Part shown: piece by piece, positions 1 through 8,127 of the stretch
How positions within the stretch are numbered: position 1 is the stretch's first letter
Layout of the letters: each line of letters begins with the position of its first letter
DNA from: Herbidospora galbida
GTDB taxonomy: Bacteria > Actinomycetota > Actinomycetes > Streptosporangiales > Streptosporangiaceae
Length of the DNA: 64,000 nt
Assembly (NCBI RefSeq): GCF_005233835.1
Contig: NZ_SZQA01000037.1
Location: 1 to 64,000 of the forward strand
Direction: 5' to 3'
Translations under genes and position numbers: made by a program
The notes under the pieces: generated by a model
The model's input: only the letters and a program-made list of their open reading frames with translations
Told to the model about the DNA's origin: nothing
The model's database searches: none

Positions 1-124
1 CTTGAGATGAGGTCTCCCACCTGTGAAGGGTAAGGCCCCCGGTAGACGACCGGGTTGATAGGCCGGGAGTGGAAGCGCGGTAACGTGTGGAGCTGACCGG
101 TACTAATAGGCCGAGGACTTGACC
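1..124 (+). rRNA. rrl: 23S ribosomal RNA, 3' end (partial)
   Basis: The first ~124 bases match the conserved 3' end of bacterial 23S rRNA, including the block GACCGGTACTAATAGGCCGA just before the terminus. The 5' part lies outside the window. A 5S gene follows about 50 bases downstream in the same direction, the usual rRNA operon order. The exact 3' end is approximate. Confidence 0.95.
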
Positions 125-176
125 ATAAATGCTCGCGTCGACTATGCAACTCTCAGGCTGCAAACAGCCTAGTAGA

Positions 177-295
177 GTTACGGCGGTTATGGCGGAGGGG
201 AAACACCCGGTTACATTCCGAACCCGGAAGTTAAGCCCTCCAGCGCCGATGGTACTGCACCGGGGACGGTGTGGGAGAGTAGGACACCGCCGGAC
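177..295 (+). rRNA. rrf: 5S ribosomal RNA
   Basis: The ~118-base sequence has typical actinobacterial 5S blocks: an initial GTTACGGCGG, the internal CCGAACCCGGAAGTTAAGCC, and a 3' CACCGCCGGAC that can pair with the 5' end. It lies ~50 bases after the 23S end and just before a strong terminator, so it closes the rRNA operon. Ends are set by the terminal helix and may be off by one or two bases. Confidence 0.95.
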
Positions 296-304
296 AATTT
301 TCAA

Positions 305-336
305 CGAAAGCCCGACCAGTATTGGTCGGGCTTTCG
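305..336 (+). terminator. rRNA operon terminator
   Basis: A perfect 14-bp inverted repeat (arms 305-318 and 323-336, loop GTAT) begins ten bases after the 5S gene. The stem is GC rich at its core, its 3' arm ends in CTTTCG, and TCATTT follows. Position and structure fit intrinsic termination of the rRNA operon. Confidence 0.85.
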
Positions 337-375
337 TCATTTCCGGGCAGGTCCGCATCACCTGCGAAGACTTGC

Positions 376-415
376 TAGGCTGGCGTAGCCGGGCCACCCT
401 GACGAACGGGTGGCC
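376..415 (+). promoter_or_regulatory. Possible promoter and leader hairpin for the repeat protein
   Basis: An extended -10-like element (TGC then TAGGCT, 376-381) is followed by an 8-bp hairpin, GGCCACCC (392-399) with GGGTGGCC (408-415). Both lie between the rRNA terminator and the GTG at 522. No convincing -35 is visible, so this is a weak prediction. Confidence 0.3.
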
Positions 416-521
416 TTCGTCGCGTCAGAGGAATACGCGACCCCTAACAGTGCCCATACCGCGCACCCGCCTCGCAGCCAGAGACGTAGATCCGTACGCG
501 GTGGAGCAACAGAGGATCAAA

Positions 522-3035
522 GTGAACAGAGAAGACGGGCGTGACGGCGCGGGCCGTGGCGATGAGCGAAACGACCGACCGGCCGGCGGCCGCGACGGCG
601 ACAGGTATGGCCGCGGCGATGCCGGCGGCAGAGGTGGCCAGGTAGACGGCCAGAACGACCGGGGCAACCGCCCCTTCCGCGCGAACAGCCGCGGTGGTTA
701 CCGCGACCGCGACGAGGTCCGCGGCGGCGGCTTCGGCGGCCGCTACGGTGTGCGCGACTCCCGCCCCCAGCGGTCGTCCGGCGACCGCGGCGACCGCGGT
801 GACCGCCCCCAGCGTTCTTACGGCGACCGTGACGACCGGCGCGGCTTCCAGCCCCGCGACGACCGCCCCCAGCGCCCCTTCAACGACCGCGGCGACCGTG
901 GCGACCGCCCGCAGCGGCCTTTCAACGACCGAGGCGATCGTCCCCAGCGGCCCTTCAGCGACCGTGGTGACCGTGGTGACCGCCCCCAGCGGTCTTTCAA
1001 CGACCGGGGTGACCGCCCGCAGCGGTCCTTCGGTGACCGTGGCGACCGGCCGCAGCGTTCGTTCGGTGACCGTGGTGACCGCCCTCAGCGGCCTTACCAG
1101 GACCGCGGCGACCGTCCCCAGCGGCCTTTCAACGACCGTGGTGACCGTGGTGACCGGCCCCAGCGGTCTTTCAACGACCGGGGTGACCGCCCGCAGCGGT
1201 CCTTCGGTGACCGTGGCGACCGTCCCCAGCGGCCTTTCCAGGACCGTGGTGACCGGCCGCAGCGTTCCTTCCAGGACCGTGGTGACAGGCCGCAGCGCCC
1301 GTATGGCGACCGGGGTGACCGCCCGCAGCGATCGTTCGGTGACCGTGGCGACCGCCCTCAGCGGCCTTTCCAGGATCGTGGTGACCGCCCTCAGCGGCCG
1401 TTCCAGGATCGTGGTGACCGTCCCCAGAGGTCCTTCAACGACCGTGGCGACCGGCCCCAGCGTCCCTACCAGGACCGCGACGACCGTCGTGGCTTCCAGG
1501 ACCGGGGCGACCGTCCGCAGCGTTCCTTCCAGGATCGCGGTGACCGGCCCCAGCGGTCCTACGGCGATCGTGACGACCGTCAGTCCCGGCCCTTCCAGAA
1601 CCGTGACGACCGTCCGCAGCGCTCCTACGGAGACCGCGACGACCGTCCGCAGCGGCCGTTCCAGAACCGGGATGACCGGCCTCAGCGGTCGTTCCAGGAT
1701 CGCGGTGACCGTCCGCAGAGGTCCTATGGCGACCGTGACGAGCGGCCTTCCTACGGTGACCGTGATCGCTTCCGGGGTGGGGACCGTCCGCAGCGGTCGT
1801 ACGGGAACCGGGATGACCGGTCCCAGCGGTCCTTCCAGGATCGTGGCGACCGGCCGCAGCGGCCCTTCCAGGACCGTGACCGCCGGCCTTCCGGCGACCG
1901 CGACGACCGTCCGCGCCGCAGCTTCGACGACCGTGGTGACCGTCCGCAGCGGTCCTTCGATGACGACCGGGGCGGCAGCCGTACCCGCTATGGGCGTGAA
2001 GACGAGCCGCAGCGCGAGCGCGAGGTGCTGCCCGAGCTCGAGGCGGACATCACCGCCGAGGAGCTCGACCGCGAGGCCCGTGGCGAGCTGAAGTCGCTGC
2101 CGGGCGATCTGGCCGAGCTGGTGGCCAAGCACCTGGTCGCGGCGACGCGCGCCCTGGCGGCGGAGGACGCCGAGAAGGCCTACGAGCACGCCAAGGTCGC
2201 GCGCCGGTTCGCCGGACGCATCGGTGTGGTCCGGGAGGCGGTGGGCATCGCCGCCTACCACGCGGGACAGTACGCCGAGGCGCTCAGCGACCTGCGGGCC
2301 GCCCGCCGGATGACCGGTTCGGAGGCGTTCCTCCCCGTCATGGCCGACTGCGAGCGCGGCATGGGCCGGCCGGAGCGCGCGCTCGACCTGGTGAAGTCCA
2401 AGGAGGCCGAGAAGCTCGACCGGTCCGGCAAGATCGAACTGGCCATCGTCGAGTCGGGCGCCCGGCGCGACCTGGGCCAGCTCGACGCGGCCGTCGTGAC
2501 CCTCCAGCGCCTGCCCGAACTCCGCGACCCGCAGCCCCGTGACTGGTCGGCCCGCCTGGCCTTCGCCTACGCCGACGCCCTCGCGGCCGCCGGCCACGCG
2601 AGCGCCGCCGCCGACTGGTTCGGCCGCGCCGCCTCCTTCGACGAGGACGGCGAGACCGACGCGGCCGAGCGCTACGCGGAGTTGACCGGCGCGGTGATCG
2701 AGGACCTGGAAGAGGACGACGACTTCGAGGACGACTTCGCCGACGACGTCTCGGACGAGGACGTTCTCGACGACGAGGACTCCGGGGACTCCGAGGACGA
2801 AGCTCCGGAGACCGCCTCCACGGAGGAGGACTCCGACGTGGACGACTCGGAGGTAGACGACGCGGACGCCTCCGACGACGACTTCGACGACGAGGACCTC
2901 GACGAGAAGCCGGCCCCGGCCCCGGTGAAGGCCGAGGCCGACAAGCCCGCCGAGGAGGCCGGGTTCGGTCCGGCGTTCATCGAACCCGACTACGGCGACG
3001 TCCTCGACGGACCGGCGGACAAGCCGGAGGCCTGA
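522..3035 (+). CDS. RPQR tandem-repeat protein with TPR-like domain and acidic tail
   Basis: The predicted protein has 837 residues in three regions. Residues ~1-80 are Gly/Arg/Asp rich. Residues ~81-485 hold about 29 units of roughly ten residues, typified by DRGDRPQRPF, with Ser/Pro and Phe/Tyr alternating in the last two positions. Residues ~500-726 form a helical TPR-like domain (Ala/Leu-rich helix pairs such as AYEHAKVARRFAGR). Residues ~727-800 are strongly acidic (Asp/Glu/Ser). I chose GTG 522 because AGAGGA lies at 511-516; the reading frame stays open upstream through the 5S gene but that part is not credible coding. The TPR part resembles proteins encoded near tlyA in other actinobacteria. 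The function is unknown; RGG-like disorder plus its place beside the rRNA operon make RNA or ribosome association plausible, but this is inference. It ends back to back with the convergent MBL gene. Confidence 0.8.
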   Translation: MNREDGRDGAGRGDERNDRPAGGRDGDRYGRGDAGGRGGQVDGQNDRGNRPFRANSRGGYRDRDEVRGGGFGGRYGVRDSRPQRSSGDRGDRGDRPQRSYGDRDDRRGFQPRDDRPQRPFNDRGDRGDRPQRPFNDRGDRPQRPFSDRGDRGDRPQRSFNDRGDRPQRSFGDRGDRPQRSFGDRGDRPQRPYQDRGDRPQRPFNDRGDRGDRPQRSFNDRGDRPQRSFGDRGDRPQRPFQDRGDRPQRSFQDRGDRPQRPYGDRGDRPQRSFGDRGDRPQRPFQDRGDRPQRPFQDRGDRPQRSFNDRGDRPQRPYQDRDDRRGFQDRGDRPQRSFQDRGDRPQRSYGDRDDRQSRPFQNRDDRPQRSYGDRDDRPQRPFQNRDDRPQRSFQDRGDRPQRSYGDRDERPSYGDRDRFRGGDRPQRSYGNRDDRSQRSFQDRGDRPQRPFQDRDRRPSGDRDDRPRRSFDDRGDRPQRSFDDDRGGSRTRYGREDEPQREREVLPELEADITAEELDREARGELKSLPGDLAELVAKHLVAATRALAAEDAEKAYEHAKVARRFAGRIGVVREAVGIAAYHAGQYAEALSDLRAARRMTGSEAFLPVMADCERGMGRPERALDLVKSKEAEKLDRSGKIELAIVESGARRDLGQLDAAVVTLQRLPELRDPQPRDWSARLAFAYADALAAAGHASAAADWFGRAASFDEDGETDAAERYAELTGAVIEDLEEDDDFEDDFADDVSDEDVLDDEDSGDSEDEAPETASTEEDSDVDDSEVDDADASDDDFDDEDLDEKPAPAPVKAEADKPAEEAGFGPAFIEPDYGDVLDGPADKPEA
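760..1980 (+). repeat. Coding tandem repeat, ~30-bp period
   Basis: About 40 degenerate units of 30 bp encode the decapeptide related to DRGDRPQRPF. Many neighbouring units share long identical stretches (for example CCGCAGCGGTCCTTC-type blocks), and some units are shortened or fused as DRGDRGDR. The array lies wholly within the gene starting at 522. Copy number could change by slippage or unequal recombination. Confidence 0.9.
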
Positions 3036-3962
3036 TCAGGCCTCCGGGCGGTCGAGCCAGTGCATGATCCCCGCCAGGTTCGGCTCGGTGCCGCTGAGCA
3101 TCTCGATGTGCTCAGCGGCCTTGTCGCCGGGCGCGGGCCGGGCATAACGGTCACGGGTGCGCTGGTCGACCATCGCCACGGCGTGGTCGAGGTCGAGCTG
3201 CTCGCCCTTGGCCTGCTTGGCCAGATCCACCCAGATCAGTAGTTCCTCGGCGGATCGCTCCAGAATCGAGCCGACCTCGTCGACCGGGCCGTAGTGGCTG
3301 AACAGCAGCCGCTGCGGCCCGAGCGCTTCGAAGAGGGCGATCGACGCCAGAGCGGTCTCGAGGTCGAAATCCGGCGGCGGCGTGGACGGCCGGACGTCCC
3401 CGGTGTCCGGGATGTACACCCCGGCGGCATCCCCGACGTACAGGTCACCCGTCAGCGAGTCGACCAGCCCGACGTGATGCTTCGCGTGTCCGGGCGAATA
3501 GTGGCTGGTCAGCTGCCTCCCGTTGCCCAGATCGATGGCCCCGGTGTCGCCGAGCGCCCGGATCCGGGCCGCGTCGGTCGGTTTCAGCATCCCGAAGAGG
3601 GTGTCGAGCCGGTCACCCCAGACCATCCGGGCACTGGACATGAGCCGGGACGGATCGGCCAGATGCCGGGCCCCTTTCTCGTGTACGACGATCTCCGCCG
3701 CCGGGAACATGGCGGAGATGTCGCCCACGCCACCCGCGTGGTCGAGATGGATGTGCGTCACGACGACCGTGGCGAGATCGCCGGCCCCGACACCGAGCGA
3801 GGCCAACGCGTCGCGGACGACCGGCGCCGAGGTCGACGTACCCGTCTCCACCAGGCATGGTCGATCACCGAGAATCGCATATCCGGCAGTGATTCCGGCA
3901 TATCCGGCCAGCCTCGTGTCGATTTCGTACACGTCTCCGCCGAGCGGGGTCACGTTTTCCAC
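3036..3962 (-). CDS. MBL-fold metallo-hydrolase
   Basis: The 308-residue protein belongs to the metallo-beta-lactamase fold superfamily. The metal-binding motif HIHLDH is at residues 70-75, followed by GHAKHH near residue 158 and SHYGP near 223, which supply the further histidines. The motif is of the hydrolase/glyoxalase II-like type. No signal peptide is seen, so it should be cytoplasmic. The substrate cannot be told from sequence. The stop codon abuts that of the convergent repeat-protein gene with no gap. The ATG start at 3962 has a purine-rich GAGGTGAGC just upstream. Confidence 0.85.
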   Translation of the reverse strand: MENVTPLGGDVYEIDTRLAGYAGITAGYAILGDRPCLVETGTSTSAPVVRDALASLGVGAGDLATVVVTHIHLDHAGGVGDISAMFPAAEIVVHEKGARHLADPSRLMSSARMVWGDRLDTLFGMLKPTDAARIRALGDTGAIDLGNGRQLTSHYSPGHAKHHVGLVDSLTGDLYVGDAAGVYIPDTGDVRPSTPPPDFDLETALASIALFEALGPQRLLFSHYGPVDEVGSILERSAEELLIWVDLAKQAKGEQLDLDHAVAMVDQRTRDRYARPAPGDKAAEHIEMLSGTEPNLAGIMHWLDRPEA

Positions 3963-4062
3963 AGCTCACCTCAGAGCGAGAACGGGTTCTCACAGAATGG
4001 GACTCGAATAGCCGGTGCAGCAGCATAGTCACCGACAGTGGTGCCCGAGAGAAGGGGATCAC

Positions 4063-4440
4063 ATGTCAGTTGATCAAATGGTGAGCGCTCCTGCCCACCA
4101 CAACGAGGTCGTTCTCGTCGGCCGCCTGTCCAAGGGCCCGGAGGCCCGCCTCCTGCCCAGCGGCACCGAGCTGATTCAGTGGCGCCTCGCCGTCCGCCGC
4201 CCCACCCCCGACAACGAGAAGGGCCGCGCCGACGCCATCGAGTGCGTGACCTACGACCCGATCGTCCGCGAGTCCCTGACGGGCCTGACCGTCGACGACG
4301 TGGTCGAGGTCCAGGGCGCCCTCCGCCGCCGCTGGTGGCGCGGCGGCAGCGCCTTCGAAGTCGAGGCCCGCTCGGTACGCCTGGCGCACCGCGCCGGGAC
4401 GGGTGATACCGAGGCCAGGCCGGAGGAACCTTCGGAGTGA
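4063..4440 (+). CDS. Single-stranded DNA-binding protein, short form
   Basis: The 125-residue protein contains one OB-fold of the SSB family: an N-terminal NEVVLVGRLSKGPEAR strand region, then ELIQWRLAVRRP and a C-terminal VVEVQGALRRRWW segment. It lacks the long Gly/Pro linker and acidic DDDIPF-like tip of the main replicative SSB, so it looks like a secondary SSB, as in SsbB-type paralogues of actinomycetes. The start ATG 4063 follows GAAGGGG (4051-4057) at 5-base spacing; another in-frame ATG lies at 4078. The gene stands at the left edge of the IS-scarred zone. Confidence 0.8.
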   Translation: MSVDQMVSAPAHHNEVVLVGRLSKGPEARLLPSGTELIQWRLAVRRPTPDNEKGRADAIECVTYDPIVRESLTGLTVDDVVEVQGALRRRWWRGGSAFEVEARSVRLAHRAGTGDTEARPEEPSE

Positions 4441-4543
4441 GGCTATAGAACCCTGCGGAGCGTCCTTGCGGCCGGCAGTTCGTGAGGTGGCGCTCCGGTT
4501 ATCACGGCGCTGCACCTGGTTCCCGCAGACGAACCCTTGCCTT

Positions 4544-5110
4544 TCAACCGACAGGCGGTCCCAGCGAGTCACGGGTATGGGCCAGGCGGGCGATGATGAC
4601 CGCGGCTCGGTAGCGGATGGCGGGCTTGTTGTAGCGGGTGGTGATTCCGTGGAGGCGTTTGAGCTGGTTGAAGCAGTGTTTGACGATGTTGCGCCGCTTG
4701 TGGCGCTCCCGGTCGATCCCGCAGCGGCGCCATCCGCGCCGGGCCGAGTGCGGCCGGCTGTCCACCCGCTCGGGAAGGGTGTGAGAGATCCGGCGCGGCC
4801 GCAGGTGGGTGCGGTCGATGCCGGTGGAGTATCCCTTGCCGGCCGCCAGGTGAGCGGGACGGCTGTGTGGTCGTCCCGGTCCGGTCCAGGCGATGGAGAT
4901 GGCCTCCACCACGGTGATCAGGCGGGTGCGGTCGTTGATGTTGCCGCCGGTGATGACGAAAGGCCGGCGGCAGGCCGCGTCCTTCGCACGCCAGGTGGAT
5001 CTTTGTGGTCAGGCCGCCCGGGGATCGTCCGAGCACGTGGTCGTCGGGTTCGGGTCCTTGTTGCGGAGTGAGCCGGCCTGAGCCCGGATCGTGCCGTTAT
5101 CACCGGAAGA
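4544..5110 (-). pseudogene. IS5-family transposase remnant (C-terminal part)
   Basis: On the minus strand, conceptual segments in different frames match the DDE transposase of IS5-like elements common in actinomycetes: GRSPGGLTTKIHLACEGRG, then ITGGNINDRTRLITVVEAIS, then a C-terminal RERHKRRNIV with FNQLKRLHGITTRYNKPA. At least two frameshifts separate these blocks, and the N-terminal third is absent from this strand. A ~355-bp part of it is repeated inverted at 7443-7799. It is non-functional. Confidence 0.75.
4582..4936 (-). repeat. Left arm of IS-derived inverted repeat
   Basis: The reverse complement of this segment aligns nearly base for base with 7443-7799, with only a few substitutions and a one- or two-base length difference seen by eye. 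The similarity stops at GCCCGCCTGG at one end and AACGACCGCACCC at the other. Both copies derive from the transposase C-terminal half. Confidence 0.85.
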
Positions 5111-5125
5111 TCCGGACCGGAGTGG

Positions 5126-5365
5126 ATGGTGGCGCGATCACCGGCAGGTGATCAACGCAATCCCGTAGAAGATCCGCACCGGTGCCGACTGGCGGGACTT
5201 GCCCGACCGGTACGGGCCCAGGCAGACCCCTCTACCAGCGGTTCCGGCGTGGCGCAGGTCCACGACGACAGCGCAGGCCGAGTCGACTGGAGCATCGTGC
5301 CCGCTCACCAGTACGCGGCCGGCGCGCGAAAAGAGGATTGCGGAAGAGACGAACCTTCATCGTGA
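5126..5365 (+). pseudogene. IS5-family transposase remnant (N-terminal part)
   Basis: The plus strand encodes pieces typical of the N-terminal half of the same transposase type: INAIPYKIRTGADWRDLP-like residues in shifted frames, a YQRFRRW-like region, and VDWSIVPAHQYAAGARK. The fragment ends near DEPSS, which is where the C-terminal remnant on the opposite strand (5110 down to 4544) would continue. Orientation opposite to its likely other half suggests a small local inversion. Confidence 0.65.
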
Positions 5366-5391
5366 GTTCGTGACGGCGCACCATGCCACCA

Positions 5392-5957
5392 TCAAGCCAC
5401 ACCACCTAGATCAAGGTCTGCAAGCCGAGCCGGTCGGCCAAGTCCACCACCTTCCGGCAGCGGCATGTGGAGCGGCGACGTCCAGCGCGCAGGTATCGCG
5501 GACAGACCGTAAACGGCTTCCGCCAGGCCTCCCGTCACGGCGGCGACCGTGTCGGTGTCGCCGCCGATACCGCCGAACCTGGGCAGGATCAGACGGCGCC
5601 GTTGAACTCCGTCGCCGACGTGGGATGCCATCCTTACGCCGTGACCGTGGCATACCGGTCGCGATGGTCGGGGTGTACGGCCCCCAGGTGGTGCAAGGGG
5701 CCACCTCCGGTCAAGGCGACGCGGATCAGCTCGTGGAAGATCACCCGCGAAGTAGACCGCCGCCGTGGTGGTGCGCATCAAGGAACCGTTGCCCGCCGCG
5801 TGGCGAGCTGTGCGGAAATGGGCGGCGGCGGCGCTGGGCCGCCGACGACCCCAAGGACATCGGCCTACAGACCGAGGACGTGCTGACCCGTGGCCCCGGG
5901 CGCGTCGCCCACGGCGGAGCCGACGATCACCCCGGCGGCGCGCTCTGTGCGGTCCAT
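5392..5957 (-). pseudogene. ADP-ribosylglycohydrolase (DraG-like) pseudogene
   Basis: The start at 5957 encodes MDRTERAAGVIVGSAVGDA, the typical N-terminus of ADP-ribosylglycohydrolases, which remove ADP-ribose from proteins or related substrates using two metal ions. Further on, out-of-frame pieces read ATEFNGAV and then GGDTDTVAAVTGGLAEAVYG with AIPARW, the C-terminal metal-binding block. The middle of the family (usually ~300 residues in total) is missing and several frameshifts separate the rest, so it cannot make an active enzyme. It lies inside the zone bounded by IS-derived inverted repeats. Confidence 0.75.
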
Positions 5958-5967
5958 GTCGGCAATT

Positions 5968-6837
5968 ATGATCACCCGCATGTTCTCACCCAGATTCGGG
6001 GCGATCGTCATCACTGTCGCCGTTTCGACCGGCTGCGGAGACGGCGGTGGGGGCACGGCGCGCACGCCCGCCGAGGCGGTGACCCTGGCGATGACGGGCT
6101 CTTCCGGGGTGAAGGTCACCAGGAACATACGCTTCGACTACGGCGAGCAGGCCGCGAAGGAAGACGGCAGCTTCAGTTTCGCCGGCGAGTACGAGGAGAG
6201 CCGCACGACCGGCGTCGTCGGCGCGACCGGCGCCGACCTGACCACGACGTTCCATTACATCGGCATCCCTGACGAGCTGAAGGGGATCATCCCGGCCGAT
6301 CTCGACCACATGACGACCCGGACGATCACGATCCCCGGCTCCGGCACCTACCTGAACCGCGTCGACCGGAGGGATGTCCCCGAGGGCAAGTCCTGGCTCT
6401 ACGGCCGCGACGCCACATGTGAACAACTGCTGGACCTCAAGGGCCCGGCCACCATCCATGACCTGCTCTCCCCCGAGATGCTGGGGAAGCTGACGGCCGC
6501 GCCCCCTTCTCCCGGGGAGACCGTCGACGGAGCCGCCACGCTCGTGTACGAGGGAAGCGCTCCCCAGTCGGAGTTCGGCGTCGAGGTCCAGAACGACGAC
6601 CCGGTGTTGAGAGCCCAGTTCCGCGAGCAGTTCGGCTCGGCGCGGATCTCCTGGCGGCTCTGGGTCGGGCCCGATCTGCTCCCCCGCCGGGCACACGTCA
6701 CCTTCACCCAGGACGGAGAACCCACGGCGGGCAGGGCCGAGATCGACCTCACCGCCTGGGGTACCGAGGTGACCGTAGAGCCCCCGCCATCCGACCAGGT
6801 GCACGAGACCACATCCTGCCAGGACCCGGAACCGTGA
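5968..6837 (+). CDS. Putative secreted lipoprotein
   Basis: The 289-residue protein starts MITRMFSPRFG, has a short hydrophobic segment AIVITVAV and a lipobox-like STGC followed by a Gly-rich spacer, so lipid anchoring outside the membrane is likely. The rest is a soluble beta-rich domain of the kind found in actinobacterial LppX/LprG-like or related unassigned lipoproteins; no catalytic motif is seen. ATG 5980 is an alternative start. The start lies only 10 bases from the divergent ADP-ribosylglycohydrolase remnant start, leaving little room for separate promoters, so the junction may be rearranged. Coding quality looks intact up to the TGA stop. Confidence 0.65.
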   Translation: MITRMFSPRFGAIVITVAVSTGCGDGGGGTARTPAEAVTLAMTGSSGVKVTRNIRFDYGEQAAKEDGSFSFAGEYEESRTTGVVGATGADLTTTFHYIGIPDELKGIIPADLDHMTTRTITIPGSGTYLNRVDRRDVPEGKSWLYGRDATCEQLLDLKGPATIHDLLSPEMLGKLTAAPPSPGETVDGAATLVYEGSAPQSEFGVEVQNDDPVLRAQFREQFGSARISWRLWVGPDLLPRRAHVTFTQDGEPTAGRAEIDLTAWGTEVTVEPPPSDQVHETTSCQDPEP

Positions 6838-6899
6838 CGGGTGACACCTGAGGGCCACCCGTCAGGCGGCCAGCAGCCCACCATCGTCGCGATCGCTGC

Positions 6900-7145
6900 G
6901 GGACTTCGTGCGCTGGGCGGACCTGACGCGTCAAGCCACCCTCCTCGACGACGCTCCGGTCGTGCCATCACCGCACCACGACGTCGGCGCGATCTCGGCC
7001 GCCTGGCGGTGGCCCTGGCCCCCGTCGAGGACCTGGACCTGGACGCCGAGGCCGCCCGCACCTGCGAGACGGCTCTCGCGCGCACCCAGAACCCGGCCGA
7101 ACGGGCCATCCTGCAAGGGCGGCTGGAGGAGTTGCGGTCAGGGCG
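6900..7145 (+). pseudogene. Unrecognised gene remnant (ECF sigma tail-like)
   Basis: Two plus-strand frames carry protein-like pieces: DFVRWADLTRQATLLDD, then after a frame change EALARTQNPAERAILQ-like residues ending LEELRSG. The last piece resembles the C-terminal helix of some ECF sigma factors (ALTANPAERAFLERRLAEL type). No complete reading frame exists. The family assignment is tentative. Confidence 0.3.
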
Positions 7146-7259
7146 ACTTCCACCGGCTCTTGCCCCGCGCACGCCGGAAACGCCTGGGCCCGCGCCACAG
7201 CGGATACTCGAACGAGTACAGCTGCGCCGCCTCCACCAGGGTGGTCACCATGCGCCCCC

Positions 7260-7442
7260 GCGGCTGCGAGCCGAGCTCTTCACCTGCTCCAGCAGGAGGA
7301 CGCCGAGTTGCGCCCAGGCCGGTATGACATGGCCGTTTCCGGTGACGACCACGCCCGCCCGCCGGGCGCGCGGATCCGGGGTCCCTTCGAGGGCGCGGCG
7401 GTAGAACGGCAGGGCATCGCCGGGCCGCCGCAGCATCTCGTG
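7260..7442 (-). pseudogene. TPR-like gene fragment
   Basis: On the minus strand the residues LRRPGDALPFYRRALEGTPD and PAWAQLGVLLLEQ look like one TPR unit and an adjoining helix. The fragment is cut at its 5' side exactly where the IS-derived arm begins (7443), so it was probably truncated by that insertion. Parent gene unknown. Confidence 0.35.
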
Positions 7443-7799
7443 GAACGACCGCACCCGCCTGATCACCGTGGTGGAGGCCATCTCCATCGCCCGGACCGGA
7501 CCGGGACGACCACACAGCCGTCCCGCTCACCTGGCGGCCGGCAAGGGATACTCCACCGGCATCGACCGCACCCACCTGCGGCCGCGCCGGATCTCTCACA
7601 CCCTTCCCGAGCGGGTGGACCAGCCGGTCGCACTCGGCCCGGCGCGGATGGCGCCGCTGCGGGATCGACCGGGAGCGCCACAAGCGGCGCAACATCGTCG
7701 AACGCCGCTTCAACCAGCTCAAACGCCTCCGCGGAATCACCACCCGCTACGACAAGCCCGCCATCCACTACCGAGCCGCGGTCACCATCGCCCGCCTGG
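7443..7799 (+). repeat. Right arm of IS-derived inverted repeat
   Basis: This segment is the inverted partner of 4582-4936. The two arms enclose about 2.5 kb holding the N-terminal transposase fragment, the ADP-ribosylglycohydrolase remnant, the lipoprotein gene and the two unrecognised fragments. Confidence 0.85.
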
Positions 7800-7891
7800 T
7801 GCTCCGACTCAACCACGATCCACCAAACACGCCCTACGCAGTGGTCTTCACGCCGGGCAAGCCGAACTCCCTGAAGGCCTGTCCGCAGTGA
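7443..7891 (+). pseudogene. IS5-family transposase remnant (C-terminal part, second copy)
   Basis: Plus-strand pieces read NDRTRLITVVEAIS (with the first residue at the arm boundary), then after a frameshift near 7620 the C-terminal block RERHKRRNIVERRFNQLKRL and YDKPAIHYRAAVTIARLVL, ending at TGA 7889-7891. The C-terminus is better preserved than in the left copy. There is no N-terminal half or terminal inverted repeat beside it. The next ~235 bases (7892-8127) hold no gene that I can recognise. Confidence 0.75.
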
Positions 7892-8127
7892 CCCTCACGC
7901 TGGGCAAGCCGAACATCCGAAAGGACCGCCCGTGGCGGCTTTCACGCTGGGCGGGGCGGACCGATCGTCCGCATGGAGGGTGTGGTGGTCGTGCGCGGAG
8001 TCGGTTCGCGGTATCCGTCACGCCGGGCAGTCGGCCGCGCGTGCAAGTCGGCCAGTGGCGGCCCTCATGCCAGGCGGGCTGATCGGCTTCGGGGCCTGCC
8101 GATCCGGGACACGCATCATGCGCCCGC

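Noticed and set aside
129-521. Upstream extension of the repeat-protein reading frame
   Set aside because: It would run through the 5S rRNA gene and its terminator.
444-2597. Long minus-strand frame (717 codons) and a plus-strand shifted frame (694-2091) over the repeat array
   Set aside because: Both are open because the 30-bp repeat unit keeps phase in every frame. Only the plus-strand frame at 522 continues into a TPR-like domain and has a ribosome binding site.
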